This document shows positions 31,920 through 41,012 of a stretch of DNA of 64,000 nucleotides, piece after piece. This DNA comes from a virus, in the IMG/VR virus record IMGVR_UViG_3300032093_011758, positions 1 through 64,000 of that record; one strand, written 5' to 3'. Under the pieces are notes generated by a model, which was given only the letters and a program-made list of their open reading frames with translations, was not told the origin of the DNA and did no database searches. Each line of letters opens with the position of its first letter. Within the stretch, counting starts at the first letter, position 1. Both the position numbers and the translations under genes were made by a program.

Positions 31920-31947
31920 CTTTTTTAAATTTAGAATGTAAAGATAA

Positions 31948-32202
31948 CTAATTTTCCTGAATATCTGGTGTAGAAATTTTTCTTAAAGCTTTAGATAATA
32001 ATTCTGATTCTAATAATGAGTACGCATTTCTCTTATAGGCCGATTGGGCAGCCTGAATTAAACAATATAAAGCTTGTTCATAAGTTAAATTATTTATAAA
32101 CTTTTCAATGTCTTCATTTTTGTAAAAATTGATATTATCAAATAGTATACCCATCGGGATATCATAATTTGGGATATTTTCCTCTTTGTGATCCATAAAC
32201 AT
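31948..32202 (-). CDS. Hypothetical protein (84 aa)
   Basis: A small helical protein starting MFMDHKEENIPNYD with a segment LTYEQALYCLIQAAQSAYKRNAYSLLESELLSKAL resembling a single helical hairpin (quoted span begins LTYEQALYCL and ends LLSKAL). No family recognised. It is divergent from the gene at 32243 across 40 bases that contain one TATTTAT element facing the other way. Confidence 0.55.
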   Translation of the reverse strand: MFMDHKEENIPNYDIPMGILFDNINFYKNEDIEKFINNLTYEQALYCLIQAAQSAYKRNAYSLLESELLSKALRKISTPDIQEN

Positions 32203-32213
32203 TACTTATTAGA

Positions 32214-32220
32214 TATTTAT
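32214..32220 (+). promoter_or_regulatory. TATTTAT phage promoter element
   Basis: TATTTAT 22 bases before the ATG at 32243. Confidence 0.45.
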
Positions 32221-32242
32221 AATATAACTATTTTTTTTAATA

Positions 32243-32926
32243 ATGTCTAATAATTTCAAGAAAATAAATGAAGCAACTTCCGCCGGAAATGCTGGTGGAT
32301 ATAGAAACCCATTAGTCATGGGTCTGAAATTATGGGGTAAAAAAACATTAGAACCCTACAATAAAAAAGTTTCCAAATACGACAACCCTCAACTCGCACA
32401 TGATAGTTATGATGGAAAATTGAATGTTTCAAAAAAGAAAGCCGCACAAATGGAAAAATTATCAAAAAAAATTGCTAACTATTTAAAAAAACACCCAACT
32501 CTTAATGACACAGATGGTGATAATATCAATGGTGGAAATGGTCCTAAACAAAAAACTAAACCTTTGAATGAGGATCTTGCGGTTTGGTTCGGAACGAAAA
32601 AAAAACCAAAAGGAAGTAGTCAACCTAAAGGTCCATGGGTTAATATTTGTAGAAAAAAGGAAGGTGGAGGACATCCCCCTTGTGGTAGACCTGAAGCAGA
32701 ACCGGGATCATATCCTAAATGTAGAGCGGCGGGTGTTGCGGCTAAAATGACTGATGCACAAAAAAGATCTGCATGTCAGCAAAAAAGAAGGGCCGAAAAA
32801 TCAGACCCCAAAATCGGTAAAGGAAATAAACCTACCATGGTTTCCTACAAACCAAAGAAAAAAACTTCAGAGGATATAGTTTTAGAAAATTTAATCAAAA
32901 ATATTTTGAGACGTATGTTTATCTAA
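32243..32926 (+). CDS. Lys-rich virion-type protein with Cys module
   Basis: A 227-residue, very basic protein. Residues about 130-195 hold a module with WVNICRKKEGGGHPPCGR, YPKCRAAGVAAKM and SACQQKRRAEK: four Cys spaced among Lys and Arg. Modules of this kind recur, without known function, in structural genes of large phages. N- and C-termini are disordered-looking. It could be a DNA-binding internal head protein. Family name not assigned with confidence. Confidence 0.55.
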   Translation: MSNNFKKINEATSAGNAGGYRNPLVMGLKLWGKKTLEPYNKKVSKYDNPQLAHDSYDGKLNVSKKKAAQMEKLSKKIANYLKKHPTLNDTDGDNINGGNGPKQKTKPLNEDLAVWFGTKKKPKGSSQPKGPWVNICRKKEGGGHPPCGRPEAEPGSYPKCRAAGVAAKMTDAQKRSACQQKRRAEKSDPKIGKGNKPTMVSYKPKKKTSEDIVLENLIKNILRRMFI

Positions 32927-33331
32927 ATTACTCAGAATATTTTTTAATGAATATTCAATGTTTGATTTTATTTCCTCTTCCAATTCAATTCTTTTTCTTT
33001 CTTGTTCTTTATCTATGAGTTGTATTATTTCAAAATAATATTTATCCTCCTCAAAATATACATCGTATCTATAACTATCGTTGATAATTGACGCCATTCT
33101 GTTTTCAATCACAACAAACATTTTCAGAGAATCATTTTTCAAATATCTTTTATTTGACAATGGTGCGCTTGTAATTTTTGTGTCTTTTAAAGGGATTAAT
33201 TTTTTACAGATTTCAAAACAAATTATTTGTTCTTCTGAAATGGGTTTTGGATGATCAAATTTATTTTTTAAAAATAAATAAACTTTGTATAATAATCTTG
33301 GGATGTAACCTACAATTTCTTTGTTGTCCAT
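32891..33331 (-). CDS. Hypothetical protein (146 aa)
   Basis: Unrecognised, helical and charged (EEQIICFEICKKLIPLKD, EQERKRIELEEEIKSNIEY). Its 3' end overlaps the convergent gene by 36 bases. A host-type TAACTTTG box lies only four bases before its ATG, an arrangement like that of the gene at 407, so it may be an early gene with a leaderless transcript. Confidence 0.6.
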   Translation of the reverse strand: MDNKEIVGYIPRLLYKVYLFLKNKFDHPKPISEEQIICFEICKKLIPLKDTKITSAPLSNKRYLKNDSLKMFVVIENRMASIINDSYRYDVYFEEDKYYFEIIQLIDKEQERKRIELEEEIKSNIEYSLKNILSNLDKHTSQNIFD

Positions 33332-33335
33332 ATAT

Positions 33336-33343
33336 CAAAGTTA
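33336..33343 (-). promoter_or_regulatory. Host-type -7 box (TAACTTTG, minus strand)
   Basis: Perfect TAnnTTTG on the minus strand, four bases before the ATG at 33331. Confidence 0.45.
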
Positions 33344-33408
33344 AAAAAAAATAATTAAAAATAATTTCTTTTTCTAATTTTTTTTTGTTATTCTTAAAAA
33401 AAAAACAT

Positions 33409-33834
33409 ATGTCAAAAGTAAAAAACGGAGACACAATTAGTGTCCACTACACAGGTAAATTAGAAGACGGTACTGTCTTTGATTCTTCTTTATTGAATAA
33501 CAGACAACCATTGAAAGCGACTTTAGGTCAAAATCAATTGATTAAAGGGTTTGAGAGTGGTTTAATTGATATGGAAGTTGGTTCTAAAAAAACAATTACA
33601 ATTGAACCATCAAATGCTTATGGTGAATTAAATGAACAGATGGTAATTGAAGTACCTAAAAACAAGGTTCCTGAAAATGTTGAGGTTGGTCATACTTTAC
33701 AAGCTCAAACACCACAAGGACCTGTAAATGTCTTAGTTAAAGAGATTAAAGAAGAGTCGGTAATTTTGGATGGTAATCATCCATTAGCCGGAAAAACTTT
33801 GATTTTTGATCTTGAACTAATGGGAATTGAATAA
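33409..33834 (+). CDS. SlyD-like FKBP-type prolyl isomerase
   Basis: A 141-residue FKBP. VKNGDTISVHYTGKLEDGTVFDSS (in parts: VHYTGKLEDGTVFDSS near residue 12) and LIKGFESGLIDMEVG near 45 are the FKBP active-site segments; the residues from about 68 to 125 form the inserted flap domain of SlyD, which acts as a chaperone. The His-rich metal-binding tail of E. coli SlyD is absent. An in-frame ATG at 33385 is passed over because MSKVKNGD begins the domain. It would speed proline isomerisation of newly made proteins, possibly the Pro-rich tail protein at the right end. Confidence 0.9.
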   Translation: MSKVKNGDTISVHYTGKLEDGTVFDSSLLNNRQPLKATLGQNQLIKGFESGLIDMEVGSKKTITIEPSNAYGELNEQMVIEVPKNKVPENVEVGHTLQAQTPQGPVNVLVKEIKEESVILDGNHPLAGKTLIFDLELMGIE

Positions 33835-33840
33835 AAAATT

Positions 33841-33866
33841 AACCCCTCGTTTAAGAGGGGTTTTTT
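33841..33866. terminator. Bidirectional terminator
   Basis: Stem AACCCCTC/GAGGGGTT with loop GTTTAA and T run, flanked by A-rich sequence, between convergent genes. Confidence 0.88.
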
Positions 33867-33869
33867 AAT

Positions 33870-34676
33870 TTAACAATAAGGTGGGGAACATCTTTTTTTA
33901 CCATCAGTTCCTGGCATTTTTCCTTTGCAAACTTGTACAGCGTATCCGTTTGCATATGCTGAGGGGTAAACTTTAAATTTAGCCTTTGCTGCTGACTTAC
34001 CTCTAGCACATAATTTGGTTCCTGTTTTTTTTCTTCCTTCTGAAACCATATCAGAGTCATCAGATATCACATCAAAATCCGTGTCGGCTTCGTTTGTCAG
34101 AAAATCAAATACTTGGTCTATTGACTCTTTGGCAGTTGCAACATGATCTTGAGCCCAATCATGACCATTTTCTAAAACTTGTGAAATCATATTTTCATCC
34201 ATATCTAATAACAAATCACATTGTCTTTTGATTTGTTCTAAATTTTGGAAAAACATGTATCTATCGTTTCTTTGTTCCTTCAAAACCTTTTTGATAACTT
34301 TTTGAAGATAACTTTCTTCAACATGTTTTTCTCCTTTCATTTTTAAATATTTGTCTAAAGGTAGGTCATCAGATTTTATTGGAGAGTAAGGTTTTTGTTC
34401 TTTCCATTTTTCACTTCTACCTCCGATGGCTTGTTTGTAATTACGTCCTTTAGATCTCATTTTGTCTTGGAATTCTTCATCGTAATCGTCAAATGCTTCA
34501 TAACCTTCCGGTGTATCATAGTCATTGGAATCATTTTCAAATTCAGTGTCATAAGTTTCTTCATCGTCTATTGTATCAGATGTGTCAATAGAATAAATTA
34601 AAGGATCTTCCGATGATAAATCTTCATCATTTTTTTTATACTTGAAATCGTATGGATTTATAGGTTTTTTCTTCAT
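33870..34676 (-). CDS. Acidic virion-type protein with DUF5872-like C-terminus
   Basis: A 268-residue protein. The first 90 residues are acidic and disordered-looking (many Asp, Glu, Tyr and Ser). A helical part follows with ENMISQVLENGHDWAQDH near 160. The last 50 residues (LCARGKSAAKAKFKVYPSAY in part, then VCKGKMPG and two further Cys) match a short motif with KVYPSAYAN that recurs in phage and algal-virus proteins. It directly follows the tail gene at 34678 and is probably a virion protein. Confidence 0.6.
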   Translation of the reverse strand: MKKKPINPYDFKYKKNDEDLSSEDPLIYSIDTSDTIDDEETYDTEFENDSNDYDTPEGYEAFDDYDEEFQDKMRSKGRNYKQAIGGRSEKWKEQKPYSPIKSDDLPLDKYLKMKGEKHVEESYLQKVIKKVLKEQRNDRYMFFQNLEQIKRQCDLLLDMDENMISQVLENGHDWAQDHVATAKESIDQVFDFLTNEADTDFDVISDDSDMVSEGRKKTGTKLCARGKSAAKAKFKVYPSAYANGYAVQVCKGKMPGTDGKKRCSPPYC

Positions 34677-34677
34677 G

Positions 34678-36180
34678 TTACTTTTTATTTACAATTTGAA
34701 ATTTTATTGTTCTTTTATAAGTATCTACAATCCCACTTGTGTTTACTTTAATATCTACAAAATACTCGTTTGGTATTTTATCTCTTGTGTCAAATATAAA
34801 GTAGTATTCGTTAGTGGTCCTATTAAGTTTGGTCCAATCCTGAACTTGAACTTCTGTGTTTCCTTCTCTAACGTATATTCTATAAAATCCATCCACATTT
34901 TGAAGTAGATGTTTGGTTGTGTAAGCTTTTTTGATTACTACCCCCACTTTTCTGATATCAGTGTTCAATATTTTTTCATCTTGTTTTATTCCGTAAAAAT
35001 CAAACCCATAAATTTCAGGTTCTTTAGATTGAACACCCAACATTATTTTGTTTTTATAAGGTAATAATGTAAATTCATTTTCTATGTTAGGTAATAATTC
35101 ACCATTCAACTTTACATTAGACCAAACATCAGAAAATTGACAAGGGGTTTTAAATCCATTTATAGGAGGAATTTGAACCTCATAAACCCCTTTTGTCTTT
35201 CTACATGTAGGTAGACCTATTAATGTTGGAATAGGGTCTCCATTGGGGTCTAAAATAGTTACTGAAGGATTCTCATCTAAGTTCACATAATCTCCATTGA
35301 TATATGCGAACAAATAAAGTTTGTTAGGGGTATTTTCAACAAATAAATTTCTATCATCTTCTATTAAATCATTATATGTTGTCAACAGGTATGGTTCGTA
35401 AAAAGTTTGTGTGTGTCTTGTAAAAAATGAAACACTATAGTTAGATGTAAGTCCGGTAATGTTTTCAAACTCAGGTCTGAAAGCTATACCCCATCCGGTT
35501 ACGTCGGTTATAGATCCGTTGATAATTCCATTTATTTCATTGGTCATATCAAAATTGATATCCTCATTTCCTTTATCAAAATGTTGAATATCTACAATTA
35601 CTAAGTCATCATAATTGACAAATGATGAAGTATTTTTATTACTATACATTCCTTCCTCAGACCAAAAATCCAAGTTTGTATTTTGGTACCAATTTGAAGG
35701 CCTATCAGAAACAGGATTGTCAACTAATGGTTCTGTGACCAATTGTACACCAACAAAGTTGTTAAGAGCTCTACTAGTATCATTGAAATCGTAACCAACT
35801 CCTTCATCCCAATTTTGTGGGTTTCCGTTTACACCTAATGTTTTTGGTATTCTGAATAATATCAAATCAAAAGAACTGGCTCTTTTTCTTTCGTCTGAAT
35901 TAAATGAATTCAAAAGTTCCTCATTGAATTTGATTGTGTTGGTCATCGTCAATGTATGTGTCAAATTATCAACACAACTTGTGCTTATAGTACCATCTAA
36001 AATCTTTTGAAATAATGTTGTAAAATCTATATTGAATATAAATCTACTGAACCCTTGAGGTGAAATACTTTCTCTATTAGATCCGTAATAGATATCCGTT
36101 ACAGGATTTCTACCGGTATTTAAAGTACTTTCAAATAATATCGTATTATTTTTGTTAAAATATGACCTATGTATGGACAT
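34678..36180 (-). CDS. Tail/baseplate structural protein (500 aa)
   Basis: A 500-residue, beta-rich protein without recognised enzyme motifs. It begins MSIHRSYFNKNNTILFE and contains stretches of aromatic and Asn-rich strands, including GWGIAFRPEFENITG and YEPYLLTTYND near 240-265, typical of phage baseplate or fibre proteins. The C-terminal 150 residues look like immunoglobulin-like strands. It lies downstream of the OB-fold baseplate gene and has its own TATTTAT element 12 bases upstream. Confidence 0.65.
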   Translation of the reverse strand: MSIHRSYFNKNNTILFESTLNTGRNPVTDIYYGSNRESISPQGFSRFIFNIDFTTLFQKILDGTISTSCVDNLTHTLTMTNTIKFNEELLNSFNSDERKRASSFDLILFRIPKTLGVNGNPQNWDEGVGYDFNDTSRALNNFVGVQLVTEPLVDNPVSDRPSNWYQNTNLDFWSEEGMYSNKNTSSFVNYDDLVIVDIQHFDKGNEDINFDMTNEINGIINGSITDVTGWGIAFRPEFENITGLTSNYSVSFFTRHTQTFYEPYLLTTYNDLIEDDRNLFVENTPNKLYLFAYINGDYVNLDENPSVTILDPNGDPIPTLIGLPTCRKTKGVYEVQIPPINGFKTPCQFSDVWSNVKLNGELLPNIENEFTLLPYKNKIMLGVQSKEPEIYGFDFYGIKQDEKILNTDIRKVGVVIKKAYTTKHLLQNVDGFYRIYVREGNTEVQVQDWTKLNRTTNEYYFIFDTRDKIPNEYFVDIKVNTSGIVDTYKRTIKFQIVNKK

Positions 36181-36192
36181 AATCTTTTAACA

Positions 36193-36199
36193 ATAAATA
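36193..36199 (-). promoter_or_regulatory. TATTTAT phage promoter element (minus strand)
   Basis: Reads TATTTAT toward the 500-residue tail gene, 12 bases before its ATG at 36180. Confidence 0.5.
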
Positions 36200-36211
36200 T
36201 CAATAAAACAA

Positions 36212-37759
36212 TTAATTAATCCTAATGTTTTGATTGAGGATCTTTTTATTTGCGTTTTGTAGTTCTGTTAGTATTTTGGCACTTGAAGTCCCGTCAGTTG
36301 CAACAGGAACTGGTGGTAAACCAGGAAATGCGTGGACATGACTGATCAAAAATTTTACAATTAAATTCATAAATTTGATCAGTTCCTCACCTCTCACAAG
36401 TGAATTAGTATATGGTAAAACACTTTCAGCTAAAAATCCTTGTTCCAACTTAACCGCTGTTGATTCGTCCAAAATAATTTTTTTACCATTAATTTCTGAT
36501 TCATGGGATAAAAAAACTAATTTATCGGCACCCATTACACCATATGTTGTTGAAACATTTTGTCTACTTATATCTTTCGTATAATCAATTCTTGGTGTGG
36601 TCTGTTGTCCGACTAAAAAAGGTGAAAATAATAATCCGTAACCTTCTTTTCCTTCTTTTTTGAATTTAATTTTTTCTGCGATTTTTATTACATTTTTGTA
36701 TTCAGGTAAGGTTGAGTTATTGGCATCTGATATCCACTTGTAGGTCATTTTGTTTGGTCTGAAAACTATAGGATGAGGTTTTCGTATTCTTGTTATTGGA
36801 TAGGGGTCTAAATTTATTTTGGCATTATCAGATTGTTTCAATACTTTATTTATTTTGTCAATAATTTGTTGTGAAGTGAGATTATTGTACGTTAATTTCA
36901 AAATTAATGCTTTGTCCATATCATTTATCTCCGAAGAAATAGTAATTTGATTCGTAGTGTAAGCGGAATTTTCTGGTAACCCATAAATATAAACCTCTAA
37001 ATCAAAGTTGTCTTGTAAATTTTCGGGACGACCTATGTTCCATTCAATTAAAGTTTTTACAAACTGAACATTAGGTTCTAACCTTAATTGTGGGATGTTA
37101 CCATTGAAGTTTATTCTATCTGAAAAATTTGATAGCTGCAGGAAACTTCTAGTTTTTTTAAATTCAATAGGAGTGTTCCTATTTAATGGATAGGACTTAC
37201 TTTTACCCGCCCTTAAAATGACATCATCATCTTTGAGAATCAAATCACAAGTTCCTCTTCCTTGTAAGGCAACATCGTCCGGTTCCGCAAAGATTCCCTT
37301 CTGAGTTTCTAAATAATATTCTCCATTTTCGGGATTTTTCAAATATACCGAGCCCTGTAATCTATCTCTTGATGCGAATAATCTTGATGATGCAGCATCT
37401 TCCCTATAAGAAGTTAGAATTGAAGAAAAAACACCCTGAATATAATATTGTTCTCCAAATTTATATTCAGGATTTGGCCACATTATATTAACTGATTCAC
37501 CTACTTTTGGTGTTGTTTTTAGAAGGACAGGAATCAAAGGTAAACAACAAAATGGATCAAGTTTTGTCCACTGAAATTCAGGTTTCAAGTCACCCGAATC
37601 TTTTGTTTCTTTACCATCATAAGTGTCAGGAACACCATCTAATATTGATTGGTCATTTGCATTGTCAATTATTGTGTCAAAACTGACTCTCACTCTGTTC
37701 ATCATTAGAGGGTCATTAACACTTTTCACTTTTCCTGTATATATAAATTTTTTATCCAT
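36212..37759 (-). CDS. Baseplate protein with gp5/VgrG-type OB-fold
   Basis: A 515-residue protein. The N-terminus, GKVKSVNDPLMMNRVRVSF (9-27), is the OB-fold entry seen in T4 gp5 and in baseplate assembly protein V, continued by TTPKVGESVNIMWPNPEY near 84 and YYIQGVFSS near 105. The C-terminal part has LISHVHAFPGLPPVP near 470, as in baseplate spike proteins. No lysozyme domain is present, unlike T4 gp5. It probably sits at the hub under the tail tube. Confidence 0.75.
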   Translation of the reverse strand: MDKKFIYTGKVKSVNDPLMMNRVRVSFDTIIDNANDQSILDGVPDTYDGKETKDSGDLKPEFQWTKLDPFCCLPLIPVLLKTTPKVGESVNIMWPNPEYKFGEQYYIQGVFSSILTSYREDAASSRLFASRDRLQGSVYLKNPENGEYYLETQKGIFAEPDDVALQGRGTCDLILKDDDVILRAGKSKSYPLNRNTPIEFKKTRSFLQLSNFSDRINFNGNIPQLRLEPNVQFVKTLIEWNIGRPENLQDNFDLEVYIYGLPENSAYTTNQITISSEINDMDKALILKLTYNNLTSQQIIDKINKVLKQSDNAKINLDPYPITRIRKPHPIVFRPNKMTYKWISDANNSTLPEYKNVIKIAEKIKFKKEGKEGYGLLFSPFLVGQQTTPRIDYTKDISRQNVSTTYGVMGADKLVFLSHESEINGKKIILDESTAVKLEQGFLAESVLPYTNSLVRGEELIKFMNLIVKFLISHVHAFPGLPPVPVATDGTSSAKILTELQNANKKILNQNIRIN

Positions 37760-37767
37760 TAAGAAAA

Positions 37768-37968
37768 TTATTTTGTTCTTTTTTCATATTCCTTCAGGAC
37801 CTTGTTGTATAGTAGTTCAGTTTTGTCCAAATGACTTGTGAGTTTAATAATACTTTGTTTTGTTTGTTCAAAATCGTTATTGAAAAACTCCAAGCAAAAT
37901 ATTAGTTCTTTGTTTGTACTGTCAGTGATATTTTTAAGTATTTCATTTACTTTATCTCGTTCTTCCAT
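37768..37968 (-). CDS. Hypothetical small helical protein (66 aa)
   Basis: A 66-residue protein made of one or two amphipathic helices (EILKNITDSTNKELIFCLEF, IIKLTSHLDKTELLYNKVL). Unrecognised. It is tightly packed between two baseplate genes (2 and 8 bases), so it is likely an assembly factor or minor tail part. Confidence 0.6.
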   Translation of the reverse strand: MEERDKVNEILKNITDSTNKELIFCLEFFNNDFEQTKQSIIKLTSHLDKTELLYNKVLKEYEKRTK

Positions 37969-37970
37969 CT

Positions 37971-39875
37971 TTACATTTTTTTACCAAAACTATTACCATT
38001 ACCTATGGTTAATCCACCCGGAGTCATAGTCAATGGTGGAGTGAAAACTTGTACTTTACCATTTTCATTTTCCTCTTTTTGCATTGCGCTCATTGAACCA
38101 AAAAGACTTGTCAACATTAAATTTGGACTACCATCCGGCATGGCCCCTGTCGGTAATCCTAATTTTTGGAATTCTTCAATCATATTGATATTAGCTCTCG
38201 CAGAAGAAAATCCTGGAAGTAAACTTGAGGCTGCAAGTAAAGGACCGGGTAATTTTAAAGGGTTTCCGATAAAAGCCAACAAAGCTAAAATTTCATCAAC
38301 AACACTTTTACATTTTCTCCAATCATCAACAAACTTAGCCACTATTAATAATAATTCAACGAGTTTTAGGATTATTGCTAATTTTTTACTGGCAGTTTCC
38401 CTTGCGATTTCACTTACAATTTGTCTAGCAATTACTTTTATGTCTTTTTCAATAATATAAAAAAGTTCTTCAACAAATAAGGCGGCAATTTTAGACATTA
38501 CATTAAGACTAAATTTGAAGAAACTTTTAACAAAAGTCATGAAATCTTCTATTTCATCTGAAATAAGTTGCCCCAAAGCTTTTGACATTATCACTAATGG
38601 GAGTATAACTTTCGGTGTTAATAATGCAAACATAATCGCTTTAGGTAATGTTTCCAAAAAACTCAAATCAATCTTTAGATCTAAATCAAAACTATTTGGG
38701 AACAAAAGTTTCCACTTAGGGTTATCTGTTATTGAAGAAGTTAAAGACTCGGCAATTTCTTGTTGGTCGTTAATATTGTCTGCTCTGTTGAAACTTAAAA
38801 TTGCGTCTATTAAACTTTGTGAGTCAACAGGTAAAAATACGTTTTCGCAATCTTCAAATTCCATTACTCCATTTCTTATATTTGAAATTTGTGACTCTAT
38901 ATTTCTCAAATCAATACTATTGAATTCAAAAAAACTTTGGTCTATTCCATCTAATTCTGAAACCTTTGAGTTTCCGGTCACATCAATTTCTTTTTTTGAG
39001 TCAAAACATAATCCTAAAATTCTTTGTAAAATTATAGAAAATTTACTTTTTATTTCTAGTTCCCCCACTCCGATACTTAGAGAAAAAGAAAATGCCCCGG
39101 ATATTAAATCAATCAGTTGAAAAAAAATGTTTGAAAGATCAACAACTTTAATGGATCTATAATAATCAACTAAAAAATCCACAACTTTATTCAGGTTGTT
39201 TATTGATCCACCGGCGAGAACAACTCTAAAAAAATCACCACTAATGTTTCCGGGTTGAGCAACTGTTACGTATGAAATTTCAAAAAGTTTATTACCTGAA
39301 ACTCCAAAAATATCTATCGGTACGTTTACGTTTTGAGTGCATTCCCACAAGGCCCTATTCATACTATAGGGTCTTTGATTATTAGATGGTGGATTTTTTT
39401 CATAAGCGAGAGCTGCGACTTCATCGTTCGGGTCCCTTTTCAGTAGATTTTGTATATCAACACTACTTACTTTAATGTAAAACCCTAATCCATCCGGAAA
39501 AGTTTGTTGTTGTGAACATCCTAAAGTTTTCACTGTTTCATTCAGAAGTATTTTTGCAACTTTTGGTTCTATATTCAGAGCAGCTTGTACAAATTTTGAT
39601 TTAATATACCTCATAGTTGAGGATCCGTTACCAAGATTGAATTGTGAAATATCTAGTAACTGACTCAACTGAGATTTAACCTCTCTCTGAAACCTTTTTT
39701 TTTGTTCTTTTAATTGATCAATTGAGCTTGATATTTGATCATTTTTTTTAGTCAAATTATTAAGCTGATCATTGAGTATTTTTTTTCTGTCTTTTGATAC
39801 CTCTAAAAAAGTATTTGCAGCCTTTATCTTACTCTCTACGTTACCATATGAATTTTGTAAATCTACAGACATCAC
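37971..39875 (-). CDS. Large tail/baseplate protein (634 aa)
   Basis: A 634-residue protein. Residues 1-75 form a coiled coil (KDRKKILNDQLNNLTKKNDQ, IDQLKEQKKRFQREV). A beta-containing middle follows, then from about 385 a long series of hydrophobic helices (LPKAIMFALLTPKVILPLVI, KLAIILKLVELLLIVAKFVD). The Gly/Pro-rich end (TPPLTMTPGGLTIGNGNSFG) suggests it contacts other proteins. Position and size suggest a baseplate structural protein; no homologue was recognised. Its ATG overlaps the upstream stop (ATGA). Confidence 0.65.
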   Translation of the reverse strand: MMSVDLQNSYGNVESKIKAANTFLEVSKDRKKILNDQLNNLTKKNDQISSSIDQLKEQKKRFQREVKSQLSQLLDISQFNLGNGSSTMRYIKSKFVQAALNIEPKVAKILLNETVKTLGCSQQQTFPDGLGFYIKVSSVDIQNLLKRDPNDEVAALAYEKNPPSNNQRPYSMNRALWECTQNVNVPIDIFGVSGNKLFEISYVTVAQPGNISGDFFRVVLAGGSINNLNKVVDFLVDYYRSIKVVDLSNIFFQLIDLISGAFSFSLSIGVGELEIKSKFSIILQRILGLCFDSKKEIDVTGNSKVSELDGIDQSFFEFNSIDLRNIESQISNIRNGVMEFEDCENVFLPVDSQSLIDAILSFNRADNINDQQEIAESLTSSITDNPKWKLLFPNSFDLDLKIDLSFLETLPKAIMFALLTPKVILPLVIMSKALGQLISDEIEDFMTFVKSFFKFSLNVMSKIAALFVEELFYIIEKDIKVIARQIVSEIARETASKKLAIILKLVELLLIVAKFVDDWRKCKSVVDEILALLAFIGNPLKLPGPLLAASSLLPGFSSARANINMIEEFQKLGLPTGAMPDGSPNLMLTSLFGSMSAMQKEENENGKVQVFTPPLTMTPGGLTIGNGNSFGKKM

Positions 39876-40240
39876 TTATTCAATTTATAAATTTGATTAT
39901 CTCTATCAACGTCTTTTTGGATTATAGATTGAACTAAATCTTCATCCAAATCTTCCAAAGTAAAATCTTCTTGTTCTTTACTATTCTTCTCCCAAATTGT
40001 TGATTGTAGTTTTGATAATGTCAGTTTTTTTTCTACACAGTCATTTATGATTTTTTGTTGTTCTTTTATGACTGGACCGATGGTTTGCATGTCTTCAGAA
40101 TCTTTCATTAAAGACAACATTTTATTTTGTATTCGTATTGCAGTATTCCTTTGTTCCACAATTTCATTATAAATTTCTTGCATTATGGATAAAATTGAAT
40201 CCTTAGTGAACTTTATTTCTTTTTTCTTTGGTCTACTCAT
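39872..40240 (-). CDS. Hypothetical helical protein (122 aa)
   Basis: A 122-residue, mostly helical protein: basic N-terminus (SRPKKKEIKFTKDSILSIMQ), then a coiled-coil-like middle and acidic end (FTLEDLDEDLVQSIIQK). Unrecognised. First gene of the baseplate operon, behind a TATTTAT element with five-base spacing to the ATG. Confidence 0.65.
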   Translation of the reverse strand: MSRPKKKEIKFTKDSILSIMQEIYNEIVEQRNTAIRIQNKMLSLMKDSEDMQTIGPVIKEQQKIINDCVEKKLTLSKLQSTIWEKNSKEQEDFTLEDLDEDLVQSIIQKDVDRDNQIYKLNK

Positions 40241-40245
40241 AATCT

Positions 40246-40252
40246 ATAAATA
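40246..40252 (-). promoter_or_regulatory. TATTTAT phage promoter element (baseplate operon)
   Basis: Reads TATTTAT, five bases, then the ATG at 40240 on the minus strand; the same spacing as at 6521, 13808 and 18874. Confidence 0.5.
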
Positions 40253-40259
40253 TTCTGAC

Positions 40260-41012
40260 TTAGTTTTTTAAAATGTTACTTAAAAGACCCACGTATAACT
40301 TTTTGTATTTTTTCATTGAATTTCTTATTTCTTTAGTGGTCAAATTTGTCATTTCTCTTAAGGAGAGTAAAACGATGTTTTTATTGAATTTGTTGTTATC
40401 TGTATTTGATATTAAACTTTCATAGTTATCAAAAATATCTAAAAGAGCAATTCCAAGTTTCTTTTCATTCTCGTTTAGTTGTTGCTTATTGATATAATTT
40501 TTCAAGTCTATTTTAAACTGAATGATTATATTTTCAGAACTGAAATCATTTTCTTCTATTGTATATGAATATTTAACGTTTTCTTCAATAGAGGATGAAA
40601 TATCTTCATAAGATATTTTTCTATTCATTTCTTTTTGGTCTTTAATTATCTGACCCATCAGATAATTTTTACAAATAGTACCGAAATAAGAATACGCCTT
40701 TTTTTCCTTTGATGGTTTGAATTTATCAATTTTCGTCATCAAGAAGGAATGAGTATCCGCATGAATTTCTTCAAAATTCATATCCTTTCTATACAACTTA
40801 TACCTTCTAATAATTGAAGATATCATTTTGTCTAAGGGATCCCTTAAGTATTGATTATAAATTTTGTTTCTACCTTCAAATGTTTCTTCTTGTAAAAACA
40901 TTCTAACGGCCATTTCTTCTTTTACATCAAAATAATTCTCTTGTTTTGATCTTCTACCTCTTTTTTTTGTTTCATTACTTATAGAAATTCCGGTCAGTTC
41001 ATAAGATTCCAT
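40260..41012 (-). CDS. Phage late sigma factor (gp55-like)
   Basis: A 250-residue protein with a sigma-70 region 2: FEEIHADTHSFLMTKIDKF near residue 78 followed by KKAYSYFGTICKNYLMGQIIKDQ (in part AYSYFGTICKNYLMGQII), the core-binding and -10 recognition helices. The C-terminal half has no clear region 4, as in T4 gp55, which reads a -10 box only. The start at 41012 overlaps the upstream stop as TAATG; the longer frame to 41084 is less likely. It is the best candidate to direct host RNA polymerase to the TATTTAT elements. Confidence 0.78.
   Translation of the reverse strand: MESYELTGISISNETKKRGRRSKQENYFDVKEEMAVRMFLQEETFEGRNKIYNQYLRDPLDKMISSIIRRYKLYRKDMNFEEIHADTHSFLMTKIDKFKPSKEKKAYSYFGTICKNYLMGQIIKDQKEMNRKISYEDISSSIEENVKYSYTIEENDFSSENIIIQFKIDLKNYINKQQLNENEKKLGIALLDIFDNYESLISNTDNNKFNKNIVLLSLREMTNLTTKEIRNSMKKYKKLYVGLLSNILKN

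Noticed and set aside
37971-39120. Plus-strand frames of 151 and 201 codons
   Set aside because: Both are antisense within the baseplate gene, which is supported by operon coupling and a TATTTAT promoter.
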